A model generated the notes under the pieces. It was not told where the DNA came from. It did no database searches and worked only from the letters and a program-made list of their open reading frames with translations. The position numbers were made by a program, and so were the translations under genes. A stretch of 64,000 nucleotides of DNA from Devosia oryzisoli (GTDB taxonomy: Bacteria; Pseudomonadota; Alphaproteobacteria; Rhizobiales; Devosiaceae), in assembly GCF_014837245.1 (NCBI RefSeq), contig NZ_JACYFU010000001.1, forward strand, positions 930,001-994,000, given 5' to 3'. Shown one piece after another: positions 7,601-15,861 of this stretch. Numbering within the stretch: position 1 is the first letter of the stretch; each line of letters starts with the position of its first letter.

Positions 7601-7620
7601 CCCCACCCGTTTATGGGGTC
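7601..7620 (-). promoter_or_regulatory. GACCC/GGGTGGGG element, copy C (upstream of flavin oxidase)
   Basis: On the minus strand: GACCCC, 6 bases (ATAAAC), GGGTGGGG. It lies 71 bases upstream of the oxidase ATG in the 231-base gap shared with the divergent pterin-fold/kinase operon. It has the same orientation relative to its target as copies A and D. Confidence 0.55.
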
Positions 7621-7760
7621 TCGGTCCAAGACCTGCACTTTCTTGCGGCAAGCAGGTCCGGAAACCAGGAGTCTTTGCCGAAAGGCAGAGAATCCTGATG
7701 CAGAACTTCCCGGTCGAGCGTATAAATTGGGCAGTTCCCGATATTCATGAGGCACTGGGC

Positions 7761-8309
7761 ATGTCTTGGAATAGTTCGACGTCGCGCCGTCATCGGCGCG
7801 CGACCACGCATAGTGCGTTGGCCCTGGCCGCCACCCTCATGCTCTCGGCTCCTCCCGTCTGGGGCCAGGAAGCGCTTGCGCCACCTCAGGGGCCCGCCAT
7901 TCTGACGGTAGAAGGCAACATCGCCGTGACCAATGGCGAGGGCGTCGCCGCGTTCGATCGTGACATGTTCCTGGGCCTGGGCACGACAAAAGTAACGACG
8001 ACCACGCCATGGACGGACGGGCCACATGTCTTTTCGGGCGTTTTGGCCCGCACCGTTTTTGAGAAGGTCGGCGCCGAGGGGACGGTTGTCCTGGCGTCTG
8101 CTCTCAACGACTACACCGTCGAAATCCCCATGTCCGATTTCCAGGACTACGACGTGCTCCTCGCCACGGAGATGGACGGTGAGCAGATGCAGGTCAGCGA
8201 CAAGGGGCCGATCTGGATCGTCTACCCCCGCGACGATGAGCCTGCTTTGCAGGATCGCCGCGTCAATGAACGCTGGGTCTGGCAACTCAAGGCGCTGCGC
8301 GTGCAATGA
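7761..8309 (+). CDS. Exported small protein, oxidoreductase molybdopterin-binding-like fold
   Basis: A 182-residue protein starting at ATG 7761, with a long basic N-terminus and a hydrophobic signal peptide ending near VWGQ-EAL (about residue 36). The mature part (AILTVEGNIAVTNG, MSDFQDYDVLLAT, GPIWIVYPRDDEP, ERWVWQLKALRVQ) resembles the short SUOX/YedY-like pterin-binding-fold proteins often encoded next to alphaproteobacterial sensor kinases. It is too short for a full molybdoenzyme and shows no obvious Mo-ligating Cys. Its stop overlaps the kinase start by 4 bases, so the two are translationally coupled. It is probably a periplasmic sensing partner of the kinase. An upstream in-frame ATG at 7698 would disrupt the signal peptide. 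Confidence 0.7.
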   Translation: MSWNSSTSRRHRRATTHSALALAATLMLSAPPVWGQEALAPPQGPAILTVEGNIAVTNGEGVAAFDRDMFLGLGTTKVTTTTPWTDGPHVFSGVLARTVFEKVGAEGTVVLASALNDYTVEIPMSDFQDYDVLLATEMDGEQMQVSDKGPIWIVYPRDDEPALQDRRVNERWVWQLKALRVQ

Positions 8310-9664
8310 AAGACCGGCCGTGGTTGACGCGGCCATTCATGGCGGCCGCTCTTGCGCTTACCATCCTCTTCGTCGTCCTTTTGGCCGCCGTCATCCGGCT
8401 GGCCGTGAACGAAAGCCGATTGGCTGGTGAGCCCGCCGAGGGTGTAATCTGGTTCTCCAGCCAGGGTCAGTATGAGGCCATGCGCCTCGCGGACACCGTG
8501 CTCATGTTCGAGGCCGACCGCGTCTCGCGCGACGAAGTTGCCCTCCGTTTCGACCTGCTCGATAGCCGCATCCGGCTTTTCGAAGAAGGCTCCATGACGG
8601 AGCGGGTGACAAGCATGGGGTATCAGGACGAGATCGCGGTCGTCCGCTCCCTGGTTGAGCGGCAACGCCAGCCCTTGGCCACGTTGCAGGCGAATGACAC
8701 GGCCGCGGTGTCATCGCTTCACTACGACGCGCAGACCATCTCCCATATCATGCGCGATTTCGCCAATGCGGGGATGCTGGATGGTCGCGAGCGGCAGGAA
8801 ATCGTGCGCAACAACCGGCGCCAAATCCTGCTCGAAATACTGGGATATCTTCTCGCCACCCTGGCCGCCGGTGTCGTTGTCGCGATCATCGTGGTTCGCG
8901 GCTATCGAAGCATTGCGCAGGCGGAGGCGGCGCTGGCGCACGAAAAGGAAGTCTCCCGCCTCCATCGCGCCTTCACTTCCGTCGTCTCGCACCAGTTCCG
9001 TACGCCGCTGTCGATCATCGATGCCAGTTCGCAGCGCATGCTGCGCCGCGGGGCCGCGATGAGCGTGGATGAGATGACGACCCGCGTCACCAAGATCCGG
9101 AACGCCTGCCAGCGCCTGACCCGCCTCATGGAAAGCACGCTCAATGCGGCACGGCTCGAACAAGGTGAAATCACCTTCCATTCCCGCCCCTGCGATCTTC
9201 ACGTGCTGATCGCTTCGATCTGCGATAACCAGCCAGAAGACGATCAGAGCCGCATCAGGCGTAGCCTTGAGCGGCTCCCGCGGTGGGCCATGGCCGACGT
9301 CACGCTGCTCGAGCATGCGCTGCAGAATCTCGTCTCGAATGCTCTCAAGTATTCGCCCGCAGATGCCCCGGTGACCATCCGCGGCTGGCTGCGGGGAAGC
9401 GATCTGGTCATCAGCGTGGAGGATTTGGGCGTCGGCATTCCCGCGGACGAGATCGACTTCATCAGCGAGCGCTTCTTCCGCGCCCGTACGGCCGAGGGCA
9501 TCCCCGGAACCGGCATCGGCCTCAACTTCGTGTCGCAGATCGTCAAGCTCCACAGCGGCCGGCTCGACGTGGAAAGCGAGCAGGGCAAAGGCTCGACCTT
9601 TACTCTCATCTTTCCCTACAAACCCGCCCAACGCCTCGCCGCTGCCGCACAGCCGGCCGACTGA
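8306..9664 (+). CDS. Membrane sensor histidine kinase (HisKA/HATPase)
   Basis: Inner-membrane kinase of 452 residues. Membrane helix 1 is about residues 12-33 and helix 2 about 174-198, flanking a periplasmic sensor of about 140 residues with no family I recognise. The H-box SVVSHQFRTPLSIID holds phosphoacceptor His229. The N-box (LQNLVSNALKYSP), DLGVGIP and GTGIGLNFV form the ATPase. It overlaps the pterin-fold gene by ATGA, which suggests that protein feeds it a periplasmic signal. The response regulator at 4643-5683 is the nearest orphan regulator and the likely partner, with the oxidase and small genes in between as targets. Confidence 0.9.
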   Translation: MKDRPWLTRPFMAAALALTILFVVLLAAVIRLAVNESRLAGEPAEGVIWFSSQGQYEAMRLADTVLMFEADRVSRDEVALRFDLLDSRIRLFEEGSMTERVTSMGYQDEIAVVRSLVERQRQPLATLQANDTAAVSSLHYDAQTISHIMRDFANAGMLDGRERQEIVRNNRRQILLEILGYLLATLAAGVVVAIIVVRGYRSIAQAEAALAHEKEVSRLHRAFTSVVSHQFRTPLSIIDASSQRMLRRGAAMSVDEMTTRVTKIRNACQRLTRLMESTLNAARLEQGEITFHSRPCDLHVLIASICDNQPEDDQSRIRRSLERLPRWAMADVTLLEHALQNLVSNALKYSPADAPVTIRGWLRGSDLVISVEDLGVGIPADEIDFISERFFRARTAEGIPGTGIGLNFVSQIVKLHSGRLDVESEQGKGSTFTLIFPYKPAQRLAAAAQPAD

Positions 9665-9769
9665 CACACGATCCTCGCGGTCGCAACCGGAGTACGAGAA
9701 CGCGGTCTTCGCGGATGGAGACAAAAGGCCAATCGCGATCGCACGCGGGCACCGGCCGCCCGAAAATGG

Positions 9770-11536
9770 TCAGCCAGGCGATTGCAGGGAGCAGGAGAGG
9801 TGGAACCGGACGCCGCTCGGCTCAAACTTCAGCTCTGCAGCCCCCGCCTGCCCCTGGAGCAGGACTCCGCCCAGGAGTCTCGAGCCAAACCCCTTGCGGT
9901 CGGGGACCTTGACCGTCGGCCCCCCGCTTTCCGTCCAGACAAGATCGAGCTTGTCGTCTGCGCCGGACCAACTCAGGTCCACCCTGCCATCCGGAACGCT
10001 GAGGGCTCCGTACTTCATGGCATTGGTCGCTAGTTCATGAAGCCCGAGCACCATAGCCGCCGCCAGCCGCGGCTCAAGATGGACCTGCGGCCCCGATATC
10101 CTGATCTGCTGGAGTCCCCGCTCCTGGAAAGGCGCGAGGGCCACCGATGTCAGGTTCGAGAGTTCTGCGCCCTGCCCCGCGTCCCTGGCCAACAGATCCA
10201 TGGCCCGCGCATAGGCGGAGAGCCGCTCAAAGAAGATGGCCTTTCCTTCCTCCGTAGAGCGAGGGTGGCGGAACGACTGCTCAACGAGCGCCTGCACCAG
10301 GGTGAGCGTGTTCTTCACGCGGTGCTCCATCTCCCGGGCAACGACGGCCAGTTTCTCCCCGTGAAGCTTGCTCTGGGTGATATCCATAGCCACACCGATC
10401 ACGCGAGGCCCCCCATCAAGCGTCGGCTCCGCCGCCTGCGCCTGGATGAGAAGCCAGCGGACGCTTCCGTCGGGCAAGATGTGTTTCACCTCCGCGCGGA
10501 TGCTGGTTTCTCCGCGCGCCCTGGCCTCCTGCCCCAGTTGCTCAAGTCTTTCCTGTTCACCGGGCGCATAGCGGGAGCGGAATTCATCCGATGTCGGCTG
10601 AGCGTCCTCAGGAAAGCCGTAGAGCCGATTGAGCGCCGGAGAGGGAGCAAGACGGTCGTTTGCAATGTCCAGTTCCCACACGGCCAACTGAGCGGCGTTG
10701 AGAGCGAGTTCAAGTCTCGCCGCGGAGTCGCGCAACGACTGGGCCTGCGCCACTTCCTCCGTGATATCCTGAAACGTGCCGATATAGGCCGAAGGCGGGG
10801 CATCGGCCCCTTCATCGAAGACGGTTTCACCCTGCGCCTCGATCCATCGGGTTTCGCCGTCGTTTTCGCGTGTAATGCGGTACCGGTATGGTTCCCGCAG
10901 GCGCACCTTCGGATCAAGCGCCGCCGCCGACAGCCGGACAACTTCGGGTAGGTCGTCGGGATGAATCAGGCGGCGCAAACGCTCGAAGGCCACCGCATCG
11001 CTGCTTTCGGCCAGCCCGAAAATACGCAATGCCTGATCGGAGAAGTGGAAAATATTCCCGGGCAGCTCCCACTCCCAGGTTCCGATCGCCGATGCTTCGA
11101 GCGCGACTTTCAGCCGCCGCTCCGCCTTCCTGCGCTCGACGTCAGCCGATTTGCGGGCCTGGTTGTCGACGATCGAGCCGATATAGCCTTGCAGCACGCC
11201 ACTTGGCCCGACGATGGGCGCAGCGGAATCGAGCACCCATTGGTAATCGCCGGCGACGGTCCTGATCCGGTACTCTACCTGATATCGGGACGCCCGAGCG
11301 CGAGCATTGACGAAGGCCTCCCGCACGGTCGTATGATCTGCGGGATGGATCGCGGCCAACCAGCCGTTGCCCAAACCCTCGCCATCAGCTTGCCCCGTGA
11401 ATTCCCGCCACGATCGGCTGAGGAAGGTACACTCGCCGTCTGGAGTTGCCACCCAGATGATGACCGGCGCGATGTCGACGAGCGCCCGGAAGTCACTGTC
11501 GTTGCTGACCGCGCGTAAAGCGAGTTGATCTGGCAA
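9770..11536 (-). CDS. HWE-family histidine kinase with three PAS domains
   Basis: Soluble sensor kinase of 588 residues. Three PAS/PAC modules lie at about 14-125, 143-265 and 278-388; the second and third are of the PAS_3 type (IHPDDLPEVV, then YRYRITRENDGETRWIEAQG). REMEHRVKNTLTLVQAL places the phosphoacceptor at His405. LHELATNAMKYGALS is the N-box and WTESGGP is the WxE motif that defines HWE kinases. There is no membrane segment. Relatives include bacteriophytochrome-like and general-stress-response kinases, but no chromophore Cys (LOV NCRFLQ) is present, so light sensing is unlikely. No response regulator is adjacent. It converges on the HisKA kinase gene. Confidence 0.9.
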   Translation of the reverse strand: MPDQLALRAVSNDSDFRALVDIAPVIIWVATPDGECTFLSRSWREFTGQADGEGLGNGWLAAIHPADHTTVREAFVNARARASRYQVEYRIRTVAGDYQWVLDSAAPIVGPSGVLQGYIGSIVDNQARKSADVERRKAERRLKVALEASAIGTWEWELPGNIFHFSDQALRIFGLAESSDAVAFERLRRLIHPDDLPEVVRLSAAALDPKVRLREPYRYRITRENDGETRWIEAQGETVFDEGADAPPSAYIGTFQDITEEVAQAQSLRDSAARLELALNAAQLAVWELDIANDRLAPSPALNRLYGFPEDAQPTSDEFRSRYAPGEQERLEQLGQEARARGETSIRAEVKHILPDGSVRWLLIQAQAAEPTLDGGPRVIGVAMDITQSKLHGEKLAVVAREMEHRVKNTLTLVQALVEQSFRHPRSTEEGKAIFFERLSAYARAMDLLARDAGQGAELSNLTSVALAPFQERGLQQIRISGPQVHLEPRLAAAMVLGLHELATNAMKYGALSVPDGRVDLSWSGADDKLDLVWTESGGPTVKVPDRKGFGSRLLGGVLLQGQAGAAELKFEPSGVRFHLSCSLQSPG

Positions 11537-11648
11537 TGGTGCTGTTCCGGGTCAAAGGCGAATCGACCCTAGCGCGCTAGTTGATACCCGTAAACATGAC
11601 AACGCCCGTGCGGTCCACTATTCGAGGCTTCGGAAAGTCCCCACGTCA

Positions 11649-12089
11649 TCACTCGACCGCGGTCACCTTCAAGACAGCACCGTCCGCCCCGATGATCTTG
11701 ACCCGCGTGCCTGCTGGCAGTTCTGGGCCTGAGACCAGCCAAACCGTGTCGCCAAGCAAAATGCGGCCGTAATCCGCCCCTGTCGCCGTCTCGAGCACCG
11801 CTTCCTTGCCCACCAGCGACTCCAACCGCCGGCCCAGCCGATCAGCAGCAACTCGTGGCCGATAGACCTTCGTCCACAGCAGGATAGCCCCCAGCGAGAA
11901 GCCGCCGAACATGAGCCATTGGATCGGCCAGGCCAGGGGGTACCGCAGTGCGATAAGTCCCGTCAGCAGGCCCGCCACACCCATCCAGAGCAGGAATCCC
12001 CCAGGCACGGCCAGCTCCAGCCCAAGCAGCACGAGGCCCGCGATGATCCACAACCAGCCGCCATAACCCAATAGAACGTCAAGCAGCAC
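11649..12089 (-). CDS. nfeD: NfeD-family membrane protein
   Basis: A 146-residue protein with two or three N-terminal membrane helices (about 8-75) and a C-terminal OB-fold domain (about 85-146: LVGKEAVLETATGADYGRILLGDTVWLV). This is the short NfeD1b form without a protease domain. NfeD proteins pair with stomatin-like proteins in lipid microdomains and membrane quality control. It follows the qmcA-like gene by 15 bases in the same direction, the standard nfeD-paraslipin operon. Confidence 0.88.
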   Translation of the reverse strand: MLLDVLLGYGGWLWIIAGLVLLGLELAVPGGFLLWMGVAGLLTGLIALRYPLAWPIQWLMFGGFSLGAILLWTKVYRPRVAADRLGRRLESLVGKEAVLETATGADYGRILLGDTVWLVSGPELPAGTRVKIIGADGAVLKVTAVE

Positions 12090-12104
12090 GATCTTCGCGC
12101 CTCC

Positions 12105-13064
12105 TCACGCCTTTGTGGAAGGCGGTCGGCCAGAACTGCTCCGCCCCGGCGCTTCGCCAAATGCCTCCCGCGCAATTTCCGCGATGCCGGCGATGGAACC
12201 CAGGATTGTTGAGGTATCGACCGGCATCATCAGCACCTTCTGGTTGGGCGACTTCGCCAGGCTTTCCAGCGCCCTGATGTAGTTGTTGGCCACGAAGTAG
12301 TTGATGGCCTGCACATCGCCGCTGGCGATGGCGTTGGAGACCATGGCCGTGGCCTTCGCCTCGGCTTCCGCGGCCCGTTCCCGCGCTTCGGCATCGCGAA
12401 AGGCGGCCTCGCGGCGGCCCTCGGCTTCAAGTACCTGCGCCTGCTTTGCGCCCTCCGCCTGCAGAATTGCGCTCTGGCGCCGGCCTTCGGCCTCGAGGAT
12501 AGCCGCCCGCTTTTCGCGTTCCGCCTTCATCTGCCGGCCCATGGCCTCGACCAGGTCCTTGGGCGGGTCGATGTCCTTGATCTCGATCCGCGTAATCTTG
12601 AGGCCCCAGGGCGCGACCGCCGCGTCGACGACCTTGAGTAGGCGCACGTTGATTTCATCCCGATGGCTGAGTAGTTCGTCCAGGTCCATAGAGCCCATGA
12701 CCGTCCGGATGTTCGTCATTGTGAGATTGAGGATGGCGTTCTGCAGCCCCGACACTTCGTAAGCAGCGGCCGCTCCATCGAAGATCTGATAGAATGTGAC
12801 GCCGTTCACGGTGACCGTGGCGTTGTCTCGGGTGATGACCTCTTGATGCGGCACATCAAGAACCTGCTCCATCATATTGATCCGGTGCCCGATCCCGTCG
12901 ATGAATGGAACGATGAGGTTCAATCCGGGTGACAGCGTCCGGGTGTATTTGCCGAAGCGCTCCACGGTGTAGGTGTAGCCTTGGGGCACGGTCTTGGCGC
13001 CGGCAAATAGGACCAGGAGGGCAAGGACGCCGACCCCGATCAAGCCGATACTCAACCCGTCCAT
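12105..13064 (-). CDS. qmcA: SPFH/Band 7 protein, paraslipin (QmcA-like)
   Basis: A 319-residue membrane-anchored stomatin homologue. The single N-terminal helix (about 2-22) is followed by [22 protein letters not shown], the paraslipin signature, then the SPFH domain (about 25-185). An Ala/Glu-rich coiled coil ([20 protein letters not shown] onward, about 190-260) drives oligomerisation. The C-terminus includes [17 protein letters not shown]. It forms large membrane rings and associates with NfeD and FtsH-type quality control. It is the first gene of the qmcA-nfeD pair. The intergenic region to 13209 shows nothing else I can name. Confidence 0.92.
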   Translation of the reverse strand: MDGLSIGLIGVGVLALLVLFAGAKTVPQGYTYTVERFGKYTRTLSPGLNLIVPFIDGIGHRINMMEQVLDVPHQEVITRDNATVTVNGVTFYQIFDGAAAAYEVSGLQNAILNLTMTNIRTVMGSMDLDELLSHRDEINVRLLKVVDAAVAPWGLKITRIEIKDIDPPKDLVEAMGRQMKAEREKRAAILEAEGRRQSAILQAEGAKQAQVLEAEGRREAAFRDAEARERAAEAEAKATAMVSNAIASGDVQAINYFVANNYIRALESLAKSPNQKVLMMPVDTSTILGSIAGIAEIAREAFGEAPGRSSSGRPPSTKA

Positions 13065-13208
13065 TCCATCCCCCCATCCGATCGCATCAACAAAGGCGTA
13101 CCCCCAAGGACCGACAGACGCAATGCGATCCTTGGATGCCGTCCAACCGGCACCGGCCTTCTCCCGACAACGCGGTAGTCGACCAATCCAAATGCCGGAC
13201 GTGACTAT

Positions 13209-14099
13209 CTAGCCGATTGTCTCCAGTAGCCACTCACGAAAGAGCTTCACCCGAGGCAGTTGGGCCTTTGCGGCCGACGTAATCAGATAGTAGGCGCCGG
13301 GCCCGGCCACGCTATCGGTGAAGGGTGCAACCAGGTCCCCTTTCTTGAGCTCCTCCTCGATCAGGAAACTGGGTAGAAGCGCCACGCCAATACCCGCGAT
13401 GGCGGCCTGGATGATCATGAAGAAGTGCTCGAAGGACGGCCCCCAGAGATAGGAGCCGGGGTTGATGCCCACCGAGCGAAACCAGTGGTCCCAGCTTCCC
13501 GGACGGGTCGAGTGGCGGATCAGCCGGTGGTAATGCAGCGCCTCGTGCGAAGTCAGCGGGTTGTCACCCTTGAGCAGCCGGGGGCTGCACACCACCATGA
13601 TGTCCTCGCCCATCAGGGGATCGATGATCGAATCGGGCCAGTTGCCGTGGCCGAACCGGATGGCGACGTCGATGCGCTCCTGCGTGAAATTGAGCTCGCC
13701 GTCGCTCGAGATGATGTTGAACGCAATGTTCGGGTACCGCCCCTGGAACGAGGACAGGCGAGGAATAAGCCACTTGGTGCCGAAGGTGGGCAGCATGCCG
13801 ATCGAGAGCGTGCCCATCCCATCCTTGGATGAGATCAGCTCAAGTGTCCCCGCCTCGATCTGTTCGAGCGACGTGCGCACCAGTTCGTTGTAGTAGCGCC
13901 CCTGGTCGGTGAGTTCGATGCGGCGGCTCTGGCGGGTGAACAGCGGCACCTGCAGGTATTCCTCCAGGCTGCGCACGAGTCTGCTGGCGGCACTTTGCGT
14001 TACGTTGAGCTCTTCGGCCGCGCGGGTAAAGCTGTTGTAGCGCGCCACGGCCTCGAAAGTGCGGATGGCGTTGAGGGAGGGCAAGAGGCGGCTACGCAC
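13209..14099 (-). CDS. LysR-family regulator, GcvA-like
   Basis: A 296-residue transcription factor. I place the start at GTG 14099, giving VRSRLLPSLNAIRTFEAVARYNSF, which matches the usual GcvA-type opening; an AAGGA site lies 10 bases upstream. A TTG at 14132 would add 11 residues. The HTH is at about 10-68 (SFTRAAEELNVTQSAASRLVRSLEEYL). The effector domain includes DVAIRFGHGNWP and FEHFFMIIQAAIAGIGVALLP, typical of regulators of amino-acid, beta-lactam or peptide functions. It is divergent from the peptide/opine-like catabolic cluster starting at 14231 and probably regulates it. Confidence 0.88.
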   Translation of the reverse strand: MRSRLLPSLNAIRTFEAVARYNSFTRAAEELNVTQSAASRLVRSLEEYLQVPLFTRQSRRIELTDQGRYYNELVRTSLEQIEAGTLELISSKDGMGTLSIGMLPTFGTKWLIPRLSSFQGRYPNIAFNIISSDGELNFTQERIDVAIRFGHGNWPDSIIDPLMGEDIMVVCSPRLLKGDNPLTSHEALHYHRLIRHSTRPGSWDHWFRSVGINPGSYLWGPSFEHFFMIIQAAIAGIGVALLPSFLIEEELKKGDLVAPFTDSVAGPGAYYLITSAAKAQLPRVKLFREWLLETIG

Positions 14100-14230
14100 G
14101 GCGCGATATTCCTTGAAGTCATGGAAGGGCAATCTTTATGCCGGTTGCGAGGCAAGGCCAAGAGGTTAGCTTTTCGCTCGTGCCGGCAAGGGACCGGCAA
14201 TCGCTGATCCACATCCAAGGGCCGCTTTCC

Positions 14231-14641
14231 ATGATCCCGTTTCACCTGGCGTTCGCAATCGACGACAAGGAGGCCGCTCGTCGGTTCTATGGCGGCGTCA
14301 TCGGTTGCTCCGTGGGCCGCGAAGCCGACAACTGGATCGACTTCGACTTTTTCGGGCACCAGATTTCGGCGCACATCAACACCGATCCCAAGCCGAAAGC
14401 CACGTCCAAGGTCGGCGACGACCAGGTGCCGCTGCACCACTTCGGAGCCGTGCTGCCGTGGGACCAGTGGAACAGCCTGATCGAGCGCATCCGCGCAGCG
14501 GGTTGGGCCTTCGTTATGGAGCCAAAGATCCGCTTCGAGGGCCAGCCGGGCGAACAGGGCACGTTCTTTCTCAAGGACCCCGCCGGCAACGCCATGGAAT
14601 TCAAATCCTTCAAGAATCCCGAAGGCCTTTTCGACCATTGA
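14231..14641 (+). CDS. VOC (glyoxalase/bleomycin resistance) family protein
   Basis: A 136-residue protein of the vicinal-oxygen-chelate fold. It has the paired beta-alpha-beta-beta-beta modules (FHLAFAIDDKEAARRFYGGVIGCSVGRE and VPLHHFGAVLPWDQWNSLIERI) and the closing FFLKDPAGNAMEFKSFKNPEGLF typical of metal-site VOC proteins. Likely metal ligands are His5, His66 and Glu near the C-terminus. It could be a lyase, isomerase or dioxygenase acting on a pathway intermediate. It is the first gene of the 14-kb cluster and lies 20 bases before the DUF885 gene. The ATG at 14231 matches the family start; the ribosome site is weak. Confidence 0.82.
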   Translation: MIPFHLAFAIDDKEAARRFYGGVIGCSVGREADNWIDFDFFGHQISAHINTDPKPKATSKVGDDQVPLHHFGAVLPWDQWNSLIERIRAAGWAFVMEPKIRFEGQPGEQGTFFLKDPAGNAMEFKSFKNPEGLFDH

Positions 14642-14661
14642 CCAGCCAAGGACGAACCTCC

Positions 14662-15861
14662 GTGAACTCTTTCGAAATCGGCCGCGAACTGACCGCGATC
14701 ACTCTGGGCATGGATGCCTTCGAACGCCAACATGGAAACCAGGGCACGCCGCTTGGCGGCGACGGCCTGGTCCCGATCTATCTCGGCGGCGATAGTGTTC
14801 CGGCCAAGTCCTATGCCGACGTGCAGGGCATGAAGGACGACCTCTCGCAGCTCTCGACGTCGGTCAGTGCCCTCGCGGCCGGGCCGCGCAAGACATTCCT
14901 TGAAGGAATGCTTCGTTCGCTCAAGGTTGTGGCCAAGATGCTCGGCGGCGGGACGCCCTCCTTCGAAGAAAAGGTGACCGATCTCGTCGGCGCTCCGGGA
15001 GGCCGCGAAGATGCGGCGATGATCGAGGATGCCCGCTCCCGAGTCGATGCGCTGCTGCGCAAGTCAGGCTTCGTCAATGGTTCGCTCGGCGAGCGCGTTA
15101 CGGCATGGGAACAGGCGCGCGCCATACCCACCGAAAAGATCGAAACCGTGTTCCGCGAACTCATGGCCGAGGCCAAGGCGCGCACCGATAAGCTGATCTT
15201 CGACACCGGCGATTACGACATGGTGCTGAACCCGGTGCGCGACATGTACTACACCGCGCGCTGCTCATTCAACGAAGGCAAGATGGACCTCAATGTCGAT
15301 TTGAGCTTCACCCGCGCCGCGCTCAAGCACCTCGTCTGCCACGAAGTCTACCCCGGTCACTCCACGCAGTTGCTGTCCACCAAATGGGCGGTCGACAATG
15401 GCAAGGCGCCGGCCGACGCGCTGCTGATCACCACCGACGCCATCACCGGCTGCGTGCAGGAAGGCATTGGTGACCAGGGCGCGCATCTGATTGACTTCAT
15501 CGAAGACGATGACGACGAAATCCATGTCGAGCTGCGCCGCGTCCGCTCGGCCGCCCAGAACACCGCAGCTTGGATGCTGATGGTCGAGGGTCAGCCGCGT
15601 GAGGAGGTAGCTGATTATCTCCGCTCCGTCGCGATGGGCCAGGAAGCCTGGGTTCAGGGCCGTCTGCGCATGGCTGCGCACCCGTTCCGTGGCCCGTTCA
15701 TTCTTTCCTACTGGGCCGGCAACGAGGCGGTGCGCAAGGTGCGTGAACGGGTGACCAAGGAGCAGTGGCCCGAATTCCTCGAAGCGCTCTATTTCCACTC
15801 CAACAGCCCGAAAAGCCTCGATATGTTCCCGCAAACCGTTGCTGAAAGGATGCCGGCATGA
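14662..15861 (+). CDS. DUF885-type metallopeptidase homologue with intact HExxxGH
   Basis: A 399-residue protein from GTG 14662. His227, Glu228 and His233 form HEVYPGH, followed by STQ, the zinc and catalytic motif of the DUF885/M32-like gluzincins. The usual downstream EGWA glutamate region reads TGCVQEGIGDQGAHLIDF here. The protein is shorter than typical DUF885 members (about 550-600) and lacks much of their N-terminal half. No signal peptide, so it is cytoplasmic. Its stop overlaps the next start by ATGA. In this operon it may hydrolyse an imported modified dipeptide. The GTG is supported by context only: no strong ribosome site and the N-terminus is not otherwise constrained. Confidence 0.75.
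   Translation: MNSFEIGRELTAITLGMDAFERQHGNQGTPLGGDGLVPIYLGGDSVPAKSYADVQGMKDDLSQLSTSVSALAAGPRKTFLEGMLRSLKVVAKMLGGGTPSFEEKVTDLVGAPGGREDAAMIEDARSRVDALLRKSGFVNGSLGERVTAWEQARAIPTEKIETVFRELMAEAKARTDKLIFDTGDYDMVLNPVRDMYYTARCSFNEGKMDLNVDLSFTRAALKHLVCHEVYPGHSTQLLSTKWAVDNGKAPADALLITTDAITGCVQEGIGDQGAHLIDFIEDDDDEIHVELRRVRSAAQNTAAWMLMVEGQPREEVADYLRSVAMGQEAWVQGRLRMAAHPFRGPFILSYWAGNEAVRKVRERVTKEQWPEFLEALYFHSNSPKSLDMFPQTVAERMPA

Noticed and set aside
5763-8309. Very long plus-strand open frame of 848 codons
   Set aside because: Only the last 183 codons (from ATG 7761) encode a credible protein; the rest is antisense to the flavin oxidase and small genes and reads as low-complexity GC-rich translation.
9665-9769. 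Possible terminator between the two convergent kinase genes
   Set aside because: Short GC-rich complementary segments exist but no stable stem with a T-run.
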